A DNA stretch of 64,000 nt from Yponomeuta sedellus (GCA_934045075.1 OW203724.1:11829473-11893472); one strand, 5' to 3'. Counted from the first letter of the stretch, positions 9,226 to 20,331 are shown. Numbers and translations: made by a program. The notes: a model not told the origin generated them from the letters alone.

Positions 9226-9522
9226 TTCATGACACCATTGCACCAATCTGTCGCTAGAACCGCTAACTATTGACGATGGAAAATTGCCACTTGGAAAACG
9301 TTGATTGAATAAATGAATTTTTTAGCCTCTAAATCGGGTTTTAAAGTTGATTGAATAATCAGTCGATTGTAGGCTTGATAAAGCTGCGTCTTTCAATAAC
9401 ACTTACGTATAGGAGAGCCTGAAACAAACAGTATAAAAAATTGTTTCCAGTACTGACGGACTTCTAATCATTGATAGGAGTCCGTCTGTACGTTTGCTCC
9501 GGAGCGTCTAGTCAGGTGCTCC

Positions 9523-9712
9523 ACACCTGGTTTGGTACCCTTGTGTACCCTTCAACGGCCAAGACACACAACATTAACTATAATAATAAAGAAATCGCAG
9601 TAAGGAACCTTAGACTTGGCACGACTTTGTCTAGATTTCATTACTTTTTAAAGATAAACGAGCAGCTCCATCGAGACTTGGCTAGTTTTTACAGAATGTT
9701 TTTGGTGGGATT
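9523..9712 (+). repeat. Right arm of ~185-bp inverted repeat
   Basis: Partner of 9044-9225. The shared block begins 'cacctggttt' with 'tacccttgtgtacccttcaa' and ends 'cagaatgtttttggtggg'. The arm contains the same open frame in sense on this strand. Confidence 0.7.
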
Positions 9713-9888
9713 TCACTTCTTTTTGTAGAAACGTGGGCACATTGTTATATTAGATTTTTTTTAAATAAATCAATCCGTCCCTCCTGCCAATCAAAGGCAG
9801 TAGAAGAACGTCGTAAACGACTGTAACGCGGCCGTTTGCCAGTTCGCCATATAAGGTTATCGGAAAAACAAAGCGTAAGCGCGTTTTA

Positions 9889-10832
<944 letters not shown>

Positions 10833-10834
10833 AA

Positions 10835-11068
10835 TATTCATGGACATATTACACAGATCTCGTTAGCCCTATACTAAGTACAACTAAATGACTTGTGTCA
10901 TAGGTTCTAACTCGACCATATATTTAAAACAATAAACACATAGATAACATCCAAGACCCGAGACAAACTAGAAAAGTTCGTTTCCTAGTTTGACCCGGCC
11001 GGGGATCGAACCCGAGACCTTCGGTTGCACAGTCAGCGTGCCAAACCGCTGCGCCACCGAGGCCGCCA
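10835..11068 (-). mobile_element. tRNA-headed SINE with expanded tail
   Basis: On - the element starts at 11068 with GGCGGCCTCGGTGGCGCAGC (A-box TGGCGCAGCGG) and a B-box GGTTCGATCCC at 11003-11013. The body contains 'aagtcatttagttgtacttag'. Its 3' end joins the GTTT/GTTC/ATTC/ATTT array, so the array is the SINE tail expanded. Confidence 0.75.
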
Positions 11069-11289
11069 TACAGTCAGCGCCATCTAGCGACGTGTGCGCC
11101 ACTCTTAGTCCAATGCATTATATTTTGACCAAATTTTGAGCGAAAGTAATACTTTAGTGTAATTTGTCTATTTCATTTGTGTAATTTTCGAGTAGAATAA
11201 AGTTAATCGTTCGACTATTTCTTATTGTAAACTTATATAAGTATAAAAGCCAGTCTTTTCAGAGTTTTCCTTTTATTTTATTTATATAC
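11069..11289. other. Short AT-rich interval, nothing identified
   Basis: No ORF or repeat signature seen. Confidence 0.3.
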
Positions 11290-11505
11290 GTATTGTGGTG
11301 AGCACATGTCAAGTCGGCGCGCGCACTACAAACTCCAACATTCATGCATCGCGCAATCAAAGTGTTTCAATGACATCCCATAAATATAACTTCCGACTAA
11401 CAATAGTTGGGCCGGCCGTCTCCAGGCATACGATCCGCCTGGCGGGAAATTTCCCTTTATAGTGGAAGAGCACGATCACCCGCTCTTCCCTATACGTATT
11501 AAAAG
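11290..11505 (-). repeat. Interspersed repeat, compact copy
   Basis: Inverted, uninterrupted counterpart of the repeat at 215-1290. Contains the GCGCGC segment and 'cacccgctcttccctat' block. Confidence 0.5.
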
Positions 11506-12084
11506 CAGAAGGGGAGGTATTCGCCCAGCAGTGGGACGCTATAGGCTAGATTAAATTAGAAGATGTGTCCTACTACGCTGGATTTTTGCAATGACAGTCG
11601 ATTTTTTTATGTACCAATAGTAGAAGCGGGCATTACCATATCTATAATACTGCTGAGACCAGCTGAGGTTTCTTCATCAGATACTTCAGACCTTCGATTT
11701 TTGATATCAAATGAAGCGGCCCACCAAGTTGAATATTTTTTGTAAAGGCGGTATGTCGATCTCTTTCAATAGTTTGGGCTCTTGTGTTTTCTAATCAGGG
11801 TCACCATGTACTCCAGATCTTCGATTATCCTAGTTTTTATAGTTTTCCCTTTATGTGGCCACTAAACCCTAACTCTGTACCTTTCAGCTCTCTGAGTTTA
11901 TGGGTAGTACTAGTTCTATTTTGATGATCATCAGTCAGTGAGTGTCATATATGTGAAACTTTGCTTTCGCTTAACTTCGAAACTAAATGACCTACAGACA
12001 TGAAATTTTGGATTTTAAGTAGGTATGTGATTATAGCTTACTGGATGACGAAAATTTCTGCGTTCTAGTCTTATCCAAAGGCTC
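11506..12084. other. Retrotransposon tail scrap, otherwise empty
   Basis: 11510-11545 reads 'tcgcccagcagtgggacg', the standard 3' end of the non-LTR family seen better preserved at 58270 and 60420. The rest shows no gene. Confidence 0.4.
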
Positions 12085-12260
12085 TCAAATAATGGCCTGA
12101 AAATGCGGCGAAATTGTTCCAGTAAAGATGGTACGACAGTGTTTGCTTCGCGCTCGACTTGGCGGGGTCACTGCCGTGCCCCCCGATTGGATGCCGCCGC
12201 TGCCTCATGAGCGGCCTGGTCAGTTCCTTCGACAGCAGACTTAACCACTTGGCGGCGACA
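12085..12260. repeat. Repeat shared with 41985-42090
   Basis: 'ggatgccgccgctgcct', 'cgacagcagacttaaccacttggcgg' (with gaps) and 'cgacat' recur next to the 5S-headed SINE at 42090. Probably a piece of the same composite family. Confidence 0.45.
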
Positions 12261-13789
12261 TCTATATTACATATAAATACATATAGGCATTGAATAGCTT
12301 TTAGTATGTAAGAGAATGTTACATAGTAAAAAGCTATCTTATTTATAGAGATAAATAAGATTAAAAACTGTTCTCCTATGGTGTGCAACAAAAAGTATAT
12401 AACCACTTGGTGTGCAATAAAGGGTAATAAAATGTCATTAATTAATGGCAAGAAGTTTTTTTTTGTTGTTTAACTTGAATTAATAACCCTGGGTACTAGC
12501 CCTTTTAAGCCTTGCTTCACTTCATTGTTAAAAAATGGTATCCACTGATTATTTAACCTCTGGAACGCCGAAGCGCGGATCCGCGCGGCAGTACTAGAAT
12601 GCCTAAGCGCGTATCCGCGCGCATCCGATATCGTGTAGGTTTTGCGCTATTTTAATCAATAATACAAGGGAATAGAGTTTAAAATAGTGTTTTTCTTAAT
12701 CCTAATGAACGAATGAACCATAAACAATAGTCACCCACAGAGTACAATGTCAAAAAACCGGTCAATTCAAGTGGTTGAAATTCAAACTTGCCGAGTGCGC
12801 GCAAACAACTACGAGGTCGACAAAAAAGTGAAATTCTAAGGAAAATAAGCTTATTTACGAAATAAGGGGTAAGTAATAATTATTTATAGTTCTTCTGCTA
12901 TCCACATAAATAAAATTTTGATTGAATCTATGCATTATTATCGTATTATCTTGAAACCAAACTAACATTCTAAAGTACTTGGAATGTTTGTTCCATGTTT
13001 GTACACATCTCTCAGTATGTTTGTATTGACTTACTTGTATCATTTTGATGGGAATTTTGTCCCTTCTATATATTTCAATTCAATAATTACGTTGGATAAA
13101 TAGTGTAGCAGATAAATGCCTTTTTTGGCCATCATGTCTAAAATACACGCACACATGCACATATACGATGTTGTATGTTCACTCGCCGCGTAAGCGCGGA
13201 TCCGCGCGACTATACAGGTGGCTCTTTCCTATTTCGAAACACATCATGCCATGTAAACATTGAATATTTTAATATGAAGACATATTTTACGATTTAGAAA
13301 ATAGCATAATAATGATAATATAAGTTTATTTCCAATTTTAATCTATAAAAAAATGTCTAATATATAATTAATTATATAATAATAATAATTATAATACATA
13401 ACTAATAACTCCATTTTTTTTCCTTTCTTTACTTTAAATAAGTTTGTAAATTCTTCAAGCTTTATATGTATATTTATTTATACTAATTATCTGATTGAAA
13501 TGCTGTTAGGATATGATCTTTTGGAGTTACGTTACACCGTTGCGTTCTATTTGTCGCTCACGTGTCACGCGTTTTCCCGTTGTTTGCGTAATATACCGCT
13601 TCATTTCATAAGGACGACCTTTTGGAATGAAGTGGTAGCGAATGATGTTAGGATACGAATCCTAACATCATTTGAACCTGATAATATTATATTATGTTTA
13701 TTATATATTATATATAAATACTATATAATATAATAAATATCGCGTCGATCTTGCCCTCGATAAACATAGTCTTTTTTACAGAAGAAATA

Positions 13790-14151
13790 ATGGCGGATTT
13801 ACCACTCCAACCATCGCTAGTACTGGGCATGGTCGTCGATCGTACTCCTGAAAGTAGTTTTAGGGTACGAAGCAACGACCAAGTAATATTAGAGAGGAGT
13901 GCGTCAGGGAGTCTTAGAGTACGTATAAATCTATATCTAGTGAACAATTTTATTTTGTGTCTAATGCATATTTTATGATTTATGATAAATGTACAAAATT
14001 TTTGCAGCAATTTAGGCCCCAAGAAATTCTTGAAGGGGAATGGGTTGAGGTGGTTGAGGCCACGCAGCCTTTTTCACACGGACAGTGTATGTATATTATT
14101 AGCCCCAGCAAACTAGGGATACATTTTGTGTGTGAAAGAATGTTTAGGTAA
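13790..14151 (+). CDS. Unrecognised 90-aa two-exon ORF
   Basis: Exon 1, 13790-13918, starts MADLPLQPSLVLGMVVDRTP and ends at AGA|GTACGT. Exon 2, 14008-14151, follows TTTTTGCAG, stays in frame and ends ERMFR-TAA. The 89-bp intron has good GT-AG signals and a pyrimidine-rich 3' end, and a further acceptor-like TTTTTTACAG lies just upstream of the ATG. A polyadenylation signal AATAAA is at 14216-14221. The 90-residue product is mixed and acidic in its second half (LEGEWVEVVEA), with no signal peptide, membrane segment or family I recognise. It lies inside a transposon-like block, so it may be element cargo, a retained host-gene end, or a fortuitous ORF. Existence is plausible; function unknown. 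Confidence 0.4.
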
Positions 14152-14215
14152 GCCTTGGCAGACCAAAATTATTAAAAAAAAATTGTAAAAATGTAAAATG
14201 TAAATATTGTTTATC

Positions 14216-14221
14216 AATAAA
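14216..14221 (+). terminator. Polyadenylation signal AATAAA
   Basis: 65 bp downstream of the stop codon of the 90-aa ORF. Confidence 0.4.
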
Positions 14222-14410
14222 AATATTTTACTCTATATCCTAACTATTTATTTACACCATCTCAATAATATTAAATAATAACACATAATTGTAATTGGTA
14301 CGAAATGTCCCTTTTTAGAGTCTATACGACCCCCTGTATAGTCGCGCGGATCCGCGCTTAGGCAGGTGAGTAAAGATTACTTCGCGCGGATACGCGCTTC
14401 GGCAATTGAA

Positions 14411-15490
14411 CGCAGTAGGCCGTTCACTCACACATGTATAGAAGAGTAGAAATGTGGTGCGAGAATATGCTGTGTTTATAGTTTATTTTCTCAAAAAAGT
14501 TGCTCCACAGAGTACTACTGTCTTATACACATCGACAGTCCATTTATTGAACATTGCGATACCGCTACTTCCATAGATAAAAGAGTAGATCTTCATAAAA
14601 AAAAGCTTGAACGAAAATAACCTACTCTAAACACAATTGTTAGATTCATTTGGCAAAAAAATGTTCATTAGAAGGATTATGCGATTTATTGATAACTATA
14701 AATGAAAAAGGACATTATATTTTACCTAAATAAGCACGAACATATGACTTACAACAATGTGACGATGTGTTGTGAGCCTCGAAAAGTGAGCAACGAACAA
14801 GTGCAAAATGGCGATTCTTCTGGAGAAATGTGGACTTTTGCTAATAGTTTTTCGGCGACAATTTTCTCTATAAATGCGCTGTTTTTCATGTTAATGAATT
14901 CTTAGGTACATGGTGAATAGTTAGTGCTAAGTAAAAGTAAAAATAAAACGAAGTAGTTGACAGAAAACATCATCAATGCAGGAAGAGGGAAAAAAAAACT
15001 CATTGTTTACTTTTTGAGGCTGTAAAATAAAAATAAATGACGACCTTACAATCTTATTGTGTTTATATTACTTGTTCATTATTGGACTTTCCATAACAAT
15101 CATAAATTTCATAGGTTCCATACATTTTTCCAAATTTCCAAGACATTATCTAACACGCTGTCACTCGCGCTAATTTACACCGTTACGCCCGGCGCACAAT
15201 GGTGCAACATTTTCGGTGGCTCTGGCATTCCAAAGGTTAAACTGACTCTAAGGAGTATTAAAGAAGAAACGAGTTTTTATGAATAACACCGTTACTATGT
15301 ATAAATGACGAAGGCCTATGCTAAATATTAATATCCACACATGTAATGCACAGTTGACATCAAGCTTTAAAAACGTGCAATCTAATTCGTTACGTTAACA
15401 CTCAAGTCAACAGCAGGTACCTAGTTTTAGGTAGGTAGGATTTTTTTTATTGTCTATGGATCAGTATTATTTTTAATAATATGTGCAGCC
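14411..15490. other. No recognised gene
   Basis: AT-rich intergenic DNA. Frames up to 75 codons without domains or codon bias. Confidence 0.4.
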
Positions 15491-15507
15491 GTTAATTATA
15501 AAGAACC

Positions 15508-15531
15508 CACGGATGTAAATTTACATCCGTG
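15508..15531. repeat. Perfect 24-bp palindrome CACGGATGTAAA...
   Basis: A perfect palindrome with half-site CACGGATGTAAA, followed 23 bp later by another CACGGATGTAAA half-site at 15553-15564. Same motif family as 6580, 8880-8906 and 20263-20291. About 260 bp upstream of the H2A start codon, so it could act in its promoter or be an element remnant. Confidence 0.7.
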
Positions 15532-15787
15532 AAAGAACCTTTTAAAATTAAAACAACATTACCACGGATGTAAAATACCGTCTCCCATTTATTCTGTGTG
15601 TTCGCTGCACAAAAAAAAACAGCTGAGCATAGATTAGTTTGGATTGGACTCGTTGCGTAGAGGGAGTAACTCGTTGGTTTAGCCGTTGTTGTTTCAGTTA
15701 AATACTCAATACTTGGTTTCAATTTAAACTATCAATTGAATTGGTTGTTATTTCACTATTTTCCTATTTCAGTGGAAGATAATCATA

Positions 15788-15818
15788 ATGCCGGTCAAAG
15801 GTAATATTGTCAATCAAG
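15788..15818 (+). CDS. H2A.X-like exon 1
   Basis: Encodes [10 protein letters not shown] plus the first base of codon 11; donor CAAG|GTAAGT. Shorter and less basic than a usual H2A N-terminal tail (no SGRGKGGK start). Confidence 0.8.
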
Positions 15819-18800
15819 GTAAGTACCTATGTAAAATTTCTCACCAGATATAAGTTTCACCACATTTTTTTCTACCATGAAATACCTACCAACTATGAAT
15901 ATAAATCACGTTTCAGATAACTCCGAGGCCCGCAGCGAGATTCGTTCTCGCAGCACCAGAGCCGGTCTTAAGCTTCCAGTAGGCCGAATTCACAAGATGT
16001 TGCGCAAAGGGAACTATGCCCGGCGTGTAGGAGCAGACTCCTCCGTGTACCTAGCCGCGGTCCTGGAGTATTTGTGTGCTGAAGTTTTGGAGCTAGCCAG
16101 TAACGCTGCCGAGGAAAACAAGAGGATGAGGTATTTTAGCACTTTTGCATATCTTTCAACTAAACAACGGGTACTTACAAAAAAGGTAGTTTCGTTGTTT
16201 TATAGCATTCCTACCCTCTAATTTCCATACGATTAAACTAATCATAGTCATTTGTTTTGTTTTGATAAGTCCAGAGTGACGGTCAAAATAATGATTCTGT
16301 AATTAATTTAATTAATCACTTTTAGTGATAAGCCGCCGGCTGTACTACTCTTAGGTTAAGAAATATTTGTGTAGTTTCCATTTTTACGTACAACTAGCTG
16401 ACCTAGCGAACTTCGTACCGCCTAACAGTCGATTCTTTAATTTTTTAATTTTTCTATCCGTAAGAACCATCCTTGTACTTCAAGGAATATTCTAAAAAAA
16501 TAATTAGCGAAATCGGTACAGCTGATCCCGAGGTTTGCGCTTACCAACACGTTCAGCGATTAATTTTTATATTAGAAGATAGTGTTCTCTATCTATGTAA
16601 TTGTTATGACACCCCTAATATACGCAATATTTACGTATTTATCGATCTATCTATCTTTGAACCTGCTCAAATCTTTACATTTTAATTTCAAAGTTACTTG
16701 TAGCTAAAAAGTACATTGTGTAAGAAGGTTGATATGCTGTCAAGCGCAATGCAAGTGCTATCTAGTCCGGTGATGTTGTCTTCATTAACTTACGTGCATA
16801 CTTTCTTCTACCATGGCATTAGGTTCACGAAGCGCTCGTGGCCTAGTCGAATCGAGTGATTGGAATCAATCACTTCGGTTAAGCAACAATGGGCGCGGTC
16901 AGGTGCGGGATGGGTGACCGTCCCGTGACTACCGCTACTGGATTTTTTTAAGAGCGCTTCCGTGCTTCGCAAGGCACGCTAAGCCGTGGCAGATGTCTTA
17001 TGGCCTAATGGCCGTGGTGAAGTATGGCCTTACCTTCCTGCGATGTAGGAAGAGACCCGTGCCCCAGCAATGGGGACGTACAAGTGTTGATATCGAAATA
17101 CTCACCAGATATTGTTTTGAAAGAACATAAAAAATATTATAAAATGGGTAATTCACACAAATTGATAAAAGTCAAACCGATAGTTGTGTGGGTGAACCGT
17201 TTGTTTATATCTATCACGAGGCGCAGAACCTGACCGAGAGCCTTTTTTCCTTCAGATTGATTGTAATAAAATTGTAATTTACGAGATAACTCAAATATTG
17301 ATAAATGCTTCATACATTATAAAGCGTGAGAGAATGAGGTCATAGTCTAAGGACGATTTGTATGGCGTGTTTTAGTACCGGACGATTTGTACGGCACGTT
17401 TTAGCAACGAGACTATATTGAATTTTCGACAATTTCAATATTATAAAAGCATTAGTCGTAGAGGAAAATAAATATCACGTTTATTTTATCTGTTAACGTG
17501 CCCTCCCCTCTCCTATTTTACTATATTAGTTTACGATACTGTTGTATAATAAGAGTTCTTGTAACACAAGTGTGTCTTAAAATCTTTGTATTGTAGTATC
17601 AGAGTAGATAAAAATATCAAAACTCGTATGACAAACATTACGCATAGGCCAAAGATAAAAATAAAAGTTTTATTACGATACAGGTCTTGTGTGGACACCT
17701 GTATCATAATAAAACTTTTTAATCATAACGGTACACCTATACAACCTCCAGCTGGACCAGGAAGGTTAAACCTCTACTTAAAAAAAAGGTTTCAATGAAC
17801 GAATCCGCGGTGACGCAACACGCATGCGCAATCAATGTTTGCGCCTTGGCGTTGGCGCCAACATTTTACATTTAAAAAAACTTTTCAATGTTTAAACTTG
17901 TTCTGTGGTTTAAACAAAGTTTGGTTCTGAGAGTTATAATTTATTTATGATTCTACCCGGTTATTTACCCGAAATGGGTAGATTCGCAGGAATATTCCTA
18001 TTTAATCTACCCGACGGGTATTTATGAGGGTAAATACGTTTATTGGTGTTTTCGTTCGCTAAAATTACCGTTAAATCCATTTTTACTCGCGAGGCTCAGG
18101 ACTATATTCAATATTTTTCATTCTTTTTTGACGAAAGAACGAAATAAGTATATCTCAAGAAAATGACTTTTTTGTGATGGACTTATTTCATGAATCATTG
18201 AAAGATACTTAGTAATTATCCGCCCGAGAGTAAATAACCATAAATACCAGTTTCTACTGAGTATTTAACGAAAAGTGACAGTAAATATTGTAATTGGTTT
18301 TTACAGTAAAATCTTTTAGTTAGGGTCTTATTTGATCGGTATTGATAAGATCTTTGTTTAAACTTGGGGAGCATGGTCTGATGATAGCGCTGGAAGGTGT
18401 GTATGGGATCTCCTCAACGGATAGCAGTAGACCATTTGCGTATGTACTTATTCTATTAGTACATATGAGATCTTTGTTGAAATTTGGTGACAAGTTCTTA
18501 AGATGGCACAGCAAAGTACTTACATTCTAGTGCCATCATCAGACCCTTCAGGCACAACATCCCCACAACGGATAGTAGGAAACTATTCGAGTTTCGGCTT
18601 ATTTAATCAGTACTATTGAGATCTTTAGCAGATCTGATGACAGCAAAGGAAGGTGTCTAGCTAGTTAGATCTGGAACAAAGAACGTAGTTGCAGGATCTC
18701 CTCAACGAATAACAGTAGACCATTTGAGTTTGTACTTATTCGATTAGTATTTATGAGATCTTTGTTAAAACTTGGTGACAAGTTCTTAAGATGGCACTGC

Positions 18801-19575
18801 AAGGCACCCACATTCTAGTGCCATCATCAGACCCTTTAGGCACAAGATCTCCACAACGGATAGTAGGAAATTATTCGAGTTTCGGCCTATGTAATCAGTA
18901 TTATTGAGATCTTTAGATTAAACGACAATGATATTGAACAAATAACTAACAATTTTAATTACATTTTATGATCGACTCTCTTCAATATGAACTATGTAGC
19001 AAAAAAAATACAATTTTAGTATTTGAAGTCTAGATAATACTCAAAAAGCTTGCAGAGTATATAAGTTTGATGAAAATATAGCCATACTACGCCCAAACTA
19101 TTACCAAAACGTATTTACCCACATAAATACCTATTTCGGATATTTACCCGGGTATTTACCCGTTTTGGGTATTTACCCGGGAATATACCTTTCGGGTATA
19201 TTCCCGCGACCCAACTCTAGCTGTTTAATATTATTTTATGTATTATAGTATGAGAGTAGATAAAGTAGTGTATGGCACTGTACATAACTTGGTCTTATAA
19301 CACTCGTGTGATACTATAAAATAAAAGTGTTCTAAGAACCCTTATTATGCAACAGTATCATAAACTACTATGTAGTACAATTTCTCCATTCCAGGATAAG
19401 CCCTCGCCACATAATGCTAGCACTCCGTAATGACGACGAGCTGGACAAGATGCTAGTGGGTGTGACCATATCGGGCGGCGGCGTCATGCCGCACATCGAG
19501 TCACAACTTCTGCCCAAAAAGACCGTCAAAAGAGACAACAGCCAGCAGAAAAATACGTCTTCTCAAGAGTACTAG
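15788..19575 (+). CDS. Divergent intron-containing histone H2A, H2A.X type
   Basis: Three coding exons: 15788-15818, 15917-16130, 19395-19575 (31 + 214 + 181 nt, 141 aa), all GT-AG and in phase. A 5'UTR acceptor (TATTTCAG) lies at 15763-15770. The tiny first exon encodes [10 protein letters not shown]. Exon 2 holds most of the histone fold: [20 protein letters not shown], then [20 protein letters not shown]. Exon 3 gives [32 protein letters not shown] and LLPKKT. The last four residues are SQEY, the SQ(E/D)-aromatic motif phosphorylated on H2A.X at DNA breaks. Acidic-patch residues (E of LEY, AEVLE, NDDE) are kept. Compared with core H2A it differs at many usually fixed positions, has introns and a polyadenylation signal (19609-19614), so it is a replication-independent variant in the nucleus. 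Related to canonical H2A.X by tail, but more diverged than expected; germline specialisation is possible but not shown. Confidence 0.88.
15917..16130 (+). CDS. H2A.X-like exon 2 (histone fold)
   Basis: Acceptor CGTTTCAG, donor ATGAG|GTATTT. Holds alpha1, loop 1 and alpha2 of the fold; loop 1 reads [10 protein letters not shown], where core H2A has the sequence RVGAGAPVY. Confidence 0.85.
16394..16579 (-). mobile_element. Helitron-like non-autonomous element, copy 2
   Basis: In H2A intron 2. On - it starts TCTTCTAATATA after A and ends CTAG followed by T, the Helitron A|TC...CTAG|T insertion pattern. About 80% similar by eye to 7955-8141. Confidence 0.55.
16829..17100 (+). mobile_element. 5S-rRNA-headed SINE (SINE3-like), shortened copy
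   Basis: 16870-16950 contains GTTAAGCAACAATGGGCGCG, then GGTCAG and GGATGGGTGACCG. These correspond to the box A, intermediate element and box C of 5S rRNA (GTTAAGCAACATCGGGCGCGG...GGATGGGTGACCG). The downstream body matches copies at 42090-42465 and 43120-43490 but lacks about 100 bp of their middle. In H2A intron 2. Confidence 0.75.
17663..17719. repeat. Hairpin with ~23-bp arms
   Basis: Arms 17663-17685 and 17697-17719 (start AAAAGTTTTATTACGATACA) pair with one mismatch around an 11-bp loop. Confidence 0.75.
17955..19215. mobile_element. Putative DNA element with GGGTAAATA-type inverted ends
   Basis: Both ends consist of several short (a/t)tACCCGggtaa units arranged inverted, ending internally in 'tatttatg.gggtaaatacg'. 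The core includes a duplicated ~290-bp unit (18330-18915). No ORF. Confidence 0.5.
18330..18915 (+). repeat. Two tandem ~290-bp units
   Basis: Unit starts align at 18406 and 18696 ('atctcctcaacg.ata.cagtagaccattt'). Both share 'gacaagttcttaagatggcac', 'acattctagtgccatcatca' and 'cacaacggatagtaggaaa' in order. Confidence 0.85.
19395..19575 (+). CDS. H2A.X-like exon 3 (C-terminal fold and SQEY tail)
   Basis: Acceptor CCATTCCAG. Encodes the alpha3/docking region and an extended tail [19 protein letters not shown], then TAG. Contains two further SQ/SS sites besides the terminal SQEY. Confidence 0.88.
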
Positions 19576-19608
19576 ATCATCTATCAATTAGGGTAAGCAA
19601 TCAGTACC

Positions 19609-19614
19609 AATAAA
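19609..19614 (+). terminator. Polyadenylation signal AATAAA of the H2A.X-like gene
   Basis: 34 bp after the TAG stop. No replication-histone stem-loop is evident in the 3' flank, consistent with a replication-independent variant. Confidence 0.6.
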
Positions 19615-19693
19615 CGACATCGCCGTATCATTGTGCGCCTTAAGACGCTGCATTGGGTTCACAAGCACAAAAATGAAAAAAGAAATCATTATC

Positions 19694-19990
19694 TACAATA
19701 TGGTTTAAAAACCTATTTAGAGGCTAAAAATTTCACAAAATTTCGCAACCTCTGGCTATCCGTGCCAGCGCTCTACCAATTGAGCCAATGGGCGACTCAC
19801 GGCATCAGTGAAATTTCCTCTTTACACTATTCTCTGTATTACGTTCAGGCAGCGACATCTGACTTAAGCAAATTGCATTACTTACAGCCCCGACTAAATA
19901 GGTTTTTAAATTTGTTCCTCAGCACGGGTTAGTGCATTAAAATAATAATAATAAAAAATAAAATAAAAATAGTATAATACAATATGGTTT
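19694..19990 (+). mobile_element. tRNA-headed SINE-like insertion with inverted 5' half
   Basis: Flanked by a 13-bp direct repeat TACAATATGGTTT (19694-19706 and 19978-19990). The left part (19707-19895) is the reverse complement of the tRNA unit: 'aaaaacctatttagaggc' ... T-arm, anticodon arm, D-arm ... 'cagccccgact'. The right part (19896-19977) is the sense 3' end 'aaataggtttttaaatttg' ... 'gcacgggttagtgcatt' ... 'aaaatagtataat'. This inverted-5'/sense-3' layout with a target duplication is what twin priming produces. Confidence 0.75.
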
Positions 19991-20117
19991 GCAAAGTGTC
20001 TCGCAATGCAAACAAATCTCGCAATCATGTAAATTACGATTTTTACGATACATGAGAGCCTCAGACCAAGAATGTAGGATGACCTACATAGATAGCATTT
20101 CCGCTAAAACGATCGTA

Positions 20118-20151
20118 TTCTTCATAAATGCTAAGAAGCATTTATGAAGAA
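20118..20151. repeat. Perfect 15-bp-arm hairpin
   Basis: TTCTTCATAAATGCT at 20118-20132 pairs with 20137-20151; loop AAGA. Confidence 0.8.
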
Positions 20152-20262
20152 AACGATTTGCTTAGGGTTCATTGACCGTATGTTCTCGGCCGTTGGTCCC
20201 TTTACTACTTACATGATTCAGATACTTGTAAGCCAGTTTTAGCAAAAACGACCTGTAGTTAA

Positions 20263-20291
20263 ACACGGATGTCAAAAAAAGACATCCGTGT
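20263..20291. repeat. CACGGATGTC hairpin between short direct repeats
   Basis: 11-bp arms ACACGGATGTC around seven A. Flanked by direct repeats TAGTTAAA (20257-20264 and 20291-20298), as if a hairpin-only remnant of a DNA element with an 8-bp duplication. Confidence 0.55.
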
Positions 20292-20331
20292 AGTTAAATT
20301 TGTTTTCATTGGTGACGTCAGTGAAGTTCAT

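Larger units (their letters stand above)
12557..14410. mobile_element. Candidate DNA transposon unit with CGCGGATCCGCG subterminal repeats
   Basis: The left edge follows TTAA (12553-12556) with CCTCTGGAACGCCGAAGCG. Two copies of GCC(G/T)AAGCGCG(G/T)ATCCGCGCG sit at 12570-12620, one at 13190-13208, and two in inverted orientation at 14342-14395, in mirror order. TTAA plus inverted repeated subterminal motifs resembles piggyBac-type elements, but the right terminus is degraded and no transposase is seen. A small spliced ORF (13790-14151) lies inside. Confidence 0.45.
17530..19366. repeat. Nested inverted-repeat block in H2A intron 2
   Basis: Outer inverted arms at about 17530-17570 and 19322-19366 share 'tagttta.gatactgttg' and 'ataataag.gttctt'. 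Within them a second pair of inverted GGGTA-rich arms (17955-18040 and 19105-19215) bounds an element-like core. Confidence 0.55.

Noticed and set aside
12071..12451. 126-codon ORF on - with hydrophobic N-terminal half
   Set aside because: Half lies in a repeat shared with 41985; hydrophobicity follows from AT-rich sequence.
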